The notes under the pieces were generated by a model, which saw only the letters and a list, made by a program, of their open reading frames with translations, did not search any database and was not told the DNA's origin. The translations under genes were made by a program, and so were the position numbers. Positions 5,727-7,744 of a stretch of 7,744 nucleotides of DNA are shown here, one piece after another. Source of the stretch: an uncultured Zoogloea sp. (lineage in GTDB: Bacteria; Pseudomonadota; Gammaproteobacteria; Burkholderiales; Rhodocyclaceae); contig CALBTT010000066.1 in assembly GCA_937967645.1 (NCBI GenBank), forward strand, positions 1-7,744, written 5' to 3'. The first letter of the stretch is position 1, and every line of letters starts with the position of its first letter.

Positions 5727-7744
5727 ATGACCACCACCACCGCCTCCCCTCTGCTCGAACTCTCCGGTCTGCCGCGTTTCGACGCCATCCGGCCGGAGCA
5801 CGTGGAGCCCGCCGTGCGTACGCTCCTCGAAGCCCTGCGGCGCACCGTCGAACGCCTGCAGGATGATCCCACGCCGCCCACCTGGGCCAACTTCGTCGAC
5901 CCCATCGAGCTGGACGGCGAGCGCCTGGGCCGGGCCTGGGGTGTCGCGGTACACATGCACAGCGTGATGGACACCCCCGAATGGCGGGAGGCCTACAACG
6001 CGATGCTGCCCGAGGTCACCCGTTTTTACGCCGAACTGGGGCAAAACCTTAAGCTTTTCCAAAAATATAAAACGATTGCCGAGGGTCAGGAATATGCATC
6101 CCTGCCGCCCGCCCGCCGTCGCATCATCGACAACGAGCTGCGTGGCTTCCGGCTCTCCGGCGCCGAACTGCCCGACGACCAGAAACCGCGCTTCCAGGCC
6201 ATCCAGGAAGAACTCGCCGGCCTCGGCGCCAAGTTCTCCGAGAACCTGCTCGACGCCACCAACGCCTACAGCCACCTGGTCACCGACGCTGCCGACCTAG
6301 CCGGCCTGCCCGAGGACGTGATCGCCGCCGCCGCCGAAGCCGCTGAAAAAGCCGGCCTGAGCGGCTGGAAATTCGGCCTCAAGATGCCCTCCTACCTGCC
6401 GGTGATGCAATACGCCGACAAACGGACCCTCAGGGAGACACTCTACCGCGCTTACGCCACCCGCGCAGCGGAGATCGACAACGGCTACAGCAAGCCCGAG
6501 TGGGACAACGGCCCGCTGATCAAGCGCATCCTCGCCCTGCGCGCCGAAGAGGCCCGCATGCTCGGCTACGCCAACTACGCCGAAGTATCGCTGGTGCCGA
6601 AGATGGCCGACACCCCGGAGCAGGTCCTGGGCTTCCTGCGCGAGCTGGCGGTCAAGGCCAAGCCCTTTGCCGCACGCGATCTGGCCGAACTCACCGCCTT
6701 CGCCCGCGACGAGCTCGGCCTGAGCCCGCTCGAGCCCTGGGATGTGGCCTACGTGTCCGAGAAACTGCGGGTCGCCCGCTATGCCTTCTCCGAGCAGGAA
6801 GTGAAGGAATACCTGCCCGAGCACAAGGTCCTCGACGGCCTGTTCGGCGTGATCCAGAAGCTCTACCAGGTGAGCATCAAGCCCGACAGCGGTCCGGTCT
6901 GGCACCCGGACGTGCGCTTCTTCCGGATCGAGCGGGACGGCCAGCTGGTCGGCCAGTTCTACCTCGACCTGTACGCCCGCGACACCAAGAAGGGCGGCGC
7001 CTGGATGGACTCGGCGATCACCCGCCGGCGCCTCGCCCAGGGCATCGAGACCCCGGTGGCCTACCTGGTCTGCAACTTCCCCGGCCCGGTCGGCGGCAAG
7101 CCCGCCACCTTCAGCCACGACGATGTGATCACCCTCTTCCACGAGAGCGGCCACGGCCTGCACCACCTGCTGACCAGGGTGGACGACCTCGCGGTCTCCG
7201 GCATCCATGGCGTGGAGTGGGACGCCGTCGAGCTGCCCAGCCAGTTCATGGAAAACTTCTGCTGGGAGTGGGACGTGGTGCGTGAGATGACCGCCCATGC
7301 CGACACCGGCAACCCCCTGCCGAAGGAACTCTTCGACAAGATGCTGGCGGCCAAGAACTTCCAGAGCGGCATGCAGACCGTGCGCCAGCTGGAGTTCTCC
7401 CTGTTCGACCTGCTGATCCACATGGACTTCGACGCTGAGAAGCAGGACCTGCTGGCGCTGCTCGCCGAGGTGCGCAAGGAGGTTGCCGTGCTGGTGCCGC
7501 CGGCCTGGCACCGCTTCCCCAACAGCTTCAGCCACATCTTTGCGGGGGGCTACGCCGCCGGCTACTACAGCTACAAGTGGGCCGAGGTGCTGTCCGCCGA
7601 CGCCTTTGCCGCCTTCGAAGAGGCCGGACGCCCCAAGGGCAGCGTGCTCGACGCGGAAACCGGCGCCCGCTTCTGGGACGAGATCCTGGCCGTCGGCGGC
7701 AGCCGCCCGGCCCTCGACTCCTTCAAGGCCTTCCGCGGCCGCGA
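5727..7744 (+). CDS. prlC: Oligopeptidase A, M3 zinc metallopeptidase (3' end outside the window)
   Basis: Cytoplasmic thimet-oligopeptidase-family enzyme that degrades peptides, including cleaved signal peptides. The frame is open without interruption from ATG 5727 to the window edge: 672 full codons, against about 680 for E. coli PrlC, so only the last residues are missing. Motifs: N-terminal helical region with SGLPRFDAIRPEHVEPAV (13-30), mid-protein SGWKFGLKMPSYLPVMQYA (212-230), WHPDVRFFRI (392-401), GQFYLDLYARDTKKGGAWMD (409-428), the zinc site HESGH at 472-476 (ligands His472 and His476, catalytic Glu473), third ligand Glu502 in VELPSQFMEN, and the substrate-binding tyrosine segment GGYAAGYYSYKWAEVLSADAF (607-627). 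The position after the catalytic Glu is Ser where E. coli has Phe. A short AT-rich stretch occurs at codons 106-117. The start fits the family N-terminus, though without a clear ribosome binding site. Divergent from the HDOD gene. Confidence 0.95.
   Translation, partial: MTTTTASPLLELSGLPRFDAIRPEHVEPAVRTLLEALRRTVERLQDDPTPPTWANFVDPIELDGERLGRAWGVAVHMHSVMDTPEWREAYNAMLPEVTRFYAELGQNLKLFQKYKTIAEGQEYASLPPARRRIIDNELRGFRLSGAELPDDQKPRFQAIQEELAGLGAKFSENLLDATNAYSHLVTDAADLAGLPEDVIAAAAEAAEKAGLSGWKFGLKMPSYLPVMQYADKRTLRETLYRAYATRAAEIDNGYSKPEWDNGPLIKRILALRAEEARMLGYANYAEVSLVPKMADTPEQVLGFLRELAVKAKPFAARDLAELTAFARDELGLSPLEPWDVAYVSEKLRVARYAFSEQEVKEYLPEHKVLDGLFGVIQKLYQVSIKPDSGPVWHPDVRFFRIERDGQLVGQFYLDLYARDTKKGGAWMDSAITRRRLAQGIETPVAYLVCNFPGPVGGKPATFSHDDVITLFHESGHGLHHLLTRVDDLAVSGIHGVEWDAVELPSQFMENFCWEWDVVREMTAHADTGNPLPKELFDKMLAAKNFQSGMQTVRQLEFSLFDLLIHMDFDAEKQDLLALLAEVRKEVAVLVPPAWHRFPNSFSHIFAGGYAAGYYSYKWAEVLSADAFAAFEEAGRPKGSVLDAETGARFWDEILAVGGSRPALDSFKAFRGR

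Noticed and set aside
5619..6275. N-terminal extension of the HDOD protein to about 506 residues
   Set aside because: The extension lies opposite the prlC start and its first 180 codons, has shadow-like composition, and the GTG at 5618 has a good ribosome binding site.
6500..7285. Plus-strand frame of 261 codons within prlC in another phase, suggesting a frameshift
   Set aside because: Direct codon-by-codon reading from ATG 5727 to the window end is uninterrupted and matches oligopeptidase A throughout, so there is no frameshift and the other frame is a shadow rich in Arg/Pro/Gly.
6297..7535. Open minus-strand frame of 412 codons opposite prlC
   Set aside because: Antisense shadow of the M3 peptidase; composition typical of such shadows and no ribosome binding site support.

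Overview
The window is a stretch of ordinary chromosome from a GC-rich bacterium. The gene order (pyruvate kinase, class II fructose-bisphosphate aldolase, a small membrane protein, a DUF3422 protein, purC) and the protein sequences fit a betaproteobacterium, most likely of the Azoarcus/Thauera/Zoogloea type (Rhodocyclales). That assignment is from memory of such loci, not from a search. I see no mobile element, CRISPR array, tRNA, rRNA, phage gene or frameshift.

Layout: positions 1-629 hold the 3' part of pyk. A 119-base gap with an inverted repeat, an extended -10 promoter and a leader hairpin precedes fba (749-1813). A hairpin plus T-rich run follows fba and abuts the ribosome binding site of a 126-residue coiled-coil/tail-anchored protein (1889-2269). 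A 132-base gap with several palindromes leads to a DUF3422 membrane protein (2402-3703). purC (3756-4688) has its own promoter, whose -35 overlaps the DUF3422 stop. A strong symmetric terminator (4708-4735) separates purC from a convergent minus-strand HDOD gene (4755-5618). The HDOD gene is divergent from prlC, oligopeptidase A (5727 to beyond the right edge), which lacks only its extreme C-terminus here.

Functionally, pyk and fba belong to central carbon metabolism (lower glycolysis; aldol cleavage or condensation in glycolysis, gluconeogenesis or the Calvin cycle). purC makes SAICAR in purine synthesis. prlC is a cytoplasmic zinc peptidase. The HDOD protein is a probable signalling or scaffold protein. 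The two proteins without known function, the 126-residue protein and the DUF3422 protein, lie side by side and both end in membrane helices.

No clearly novel system is visible. The best leads are the DUF3422/small membrane protein pair and the palindrome-rich gap between them, which includes a palindrome inside a putative promoter spacer. Intergenic gaps are all under 300 bases.
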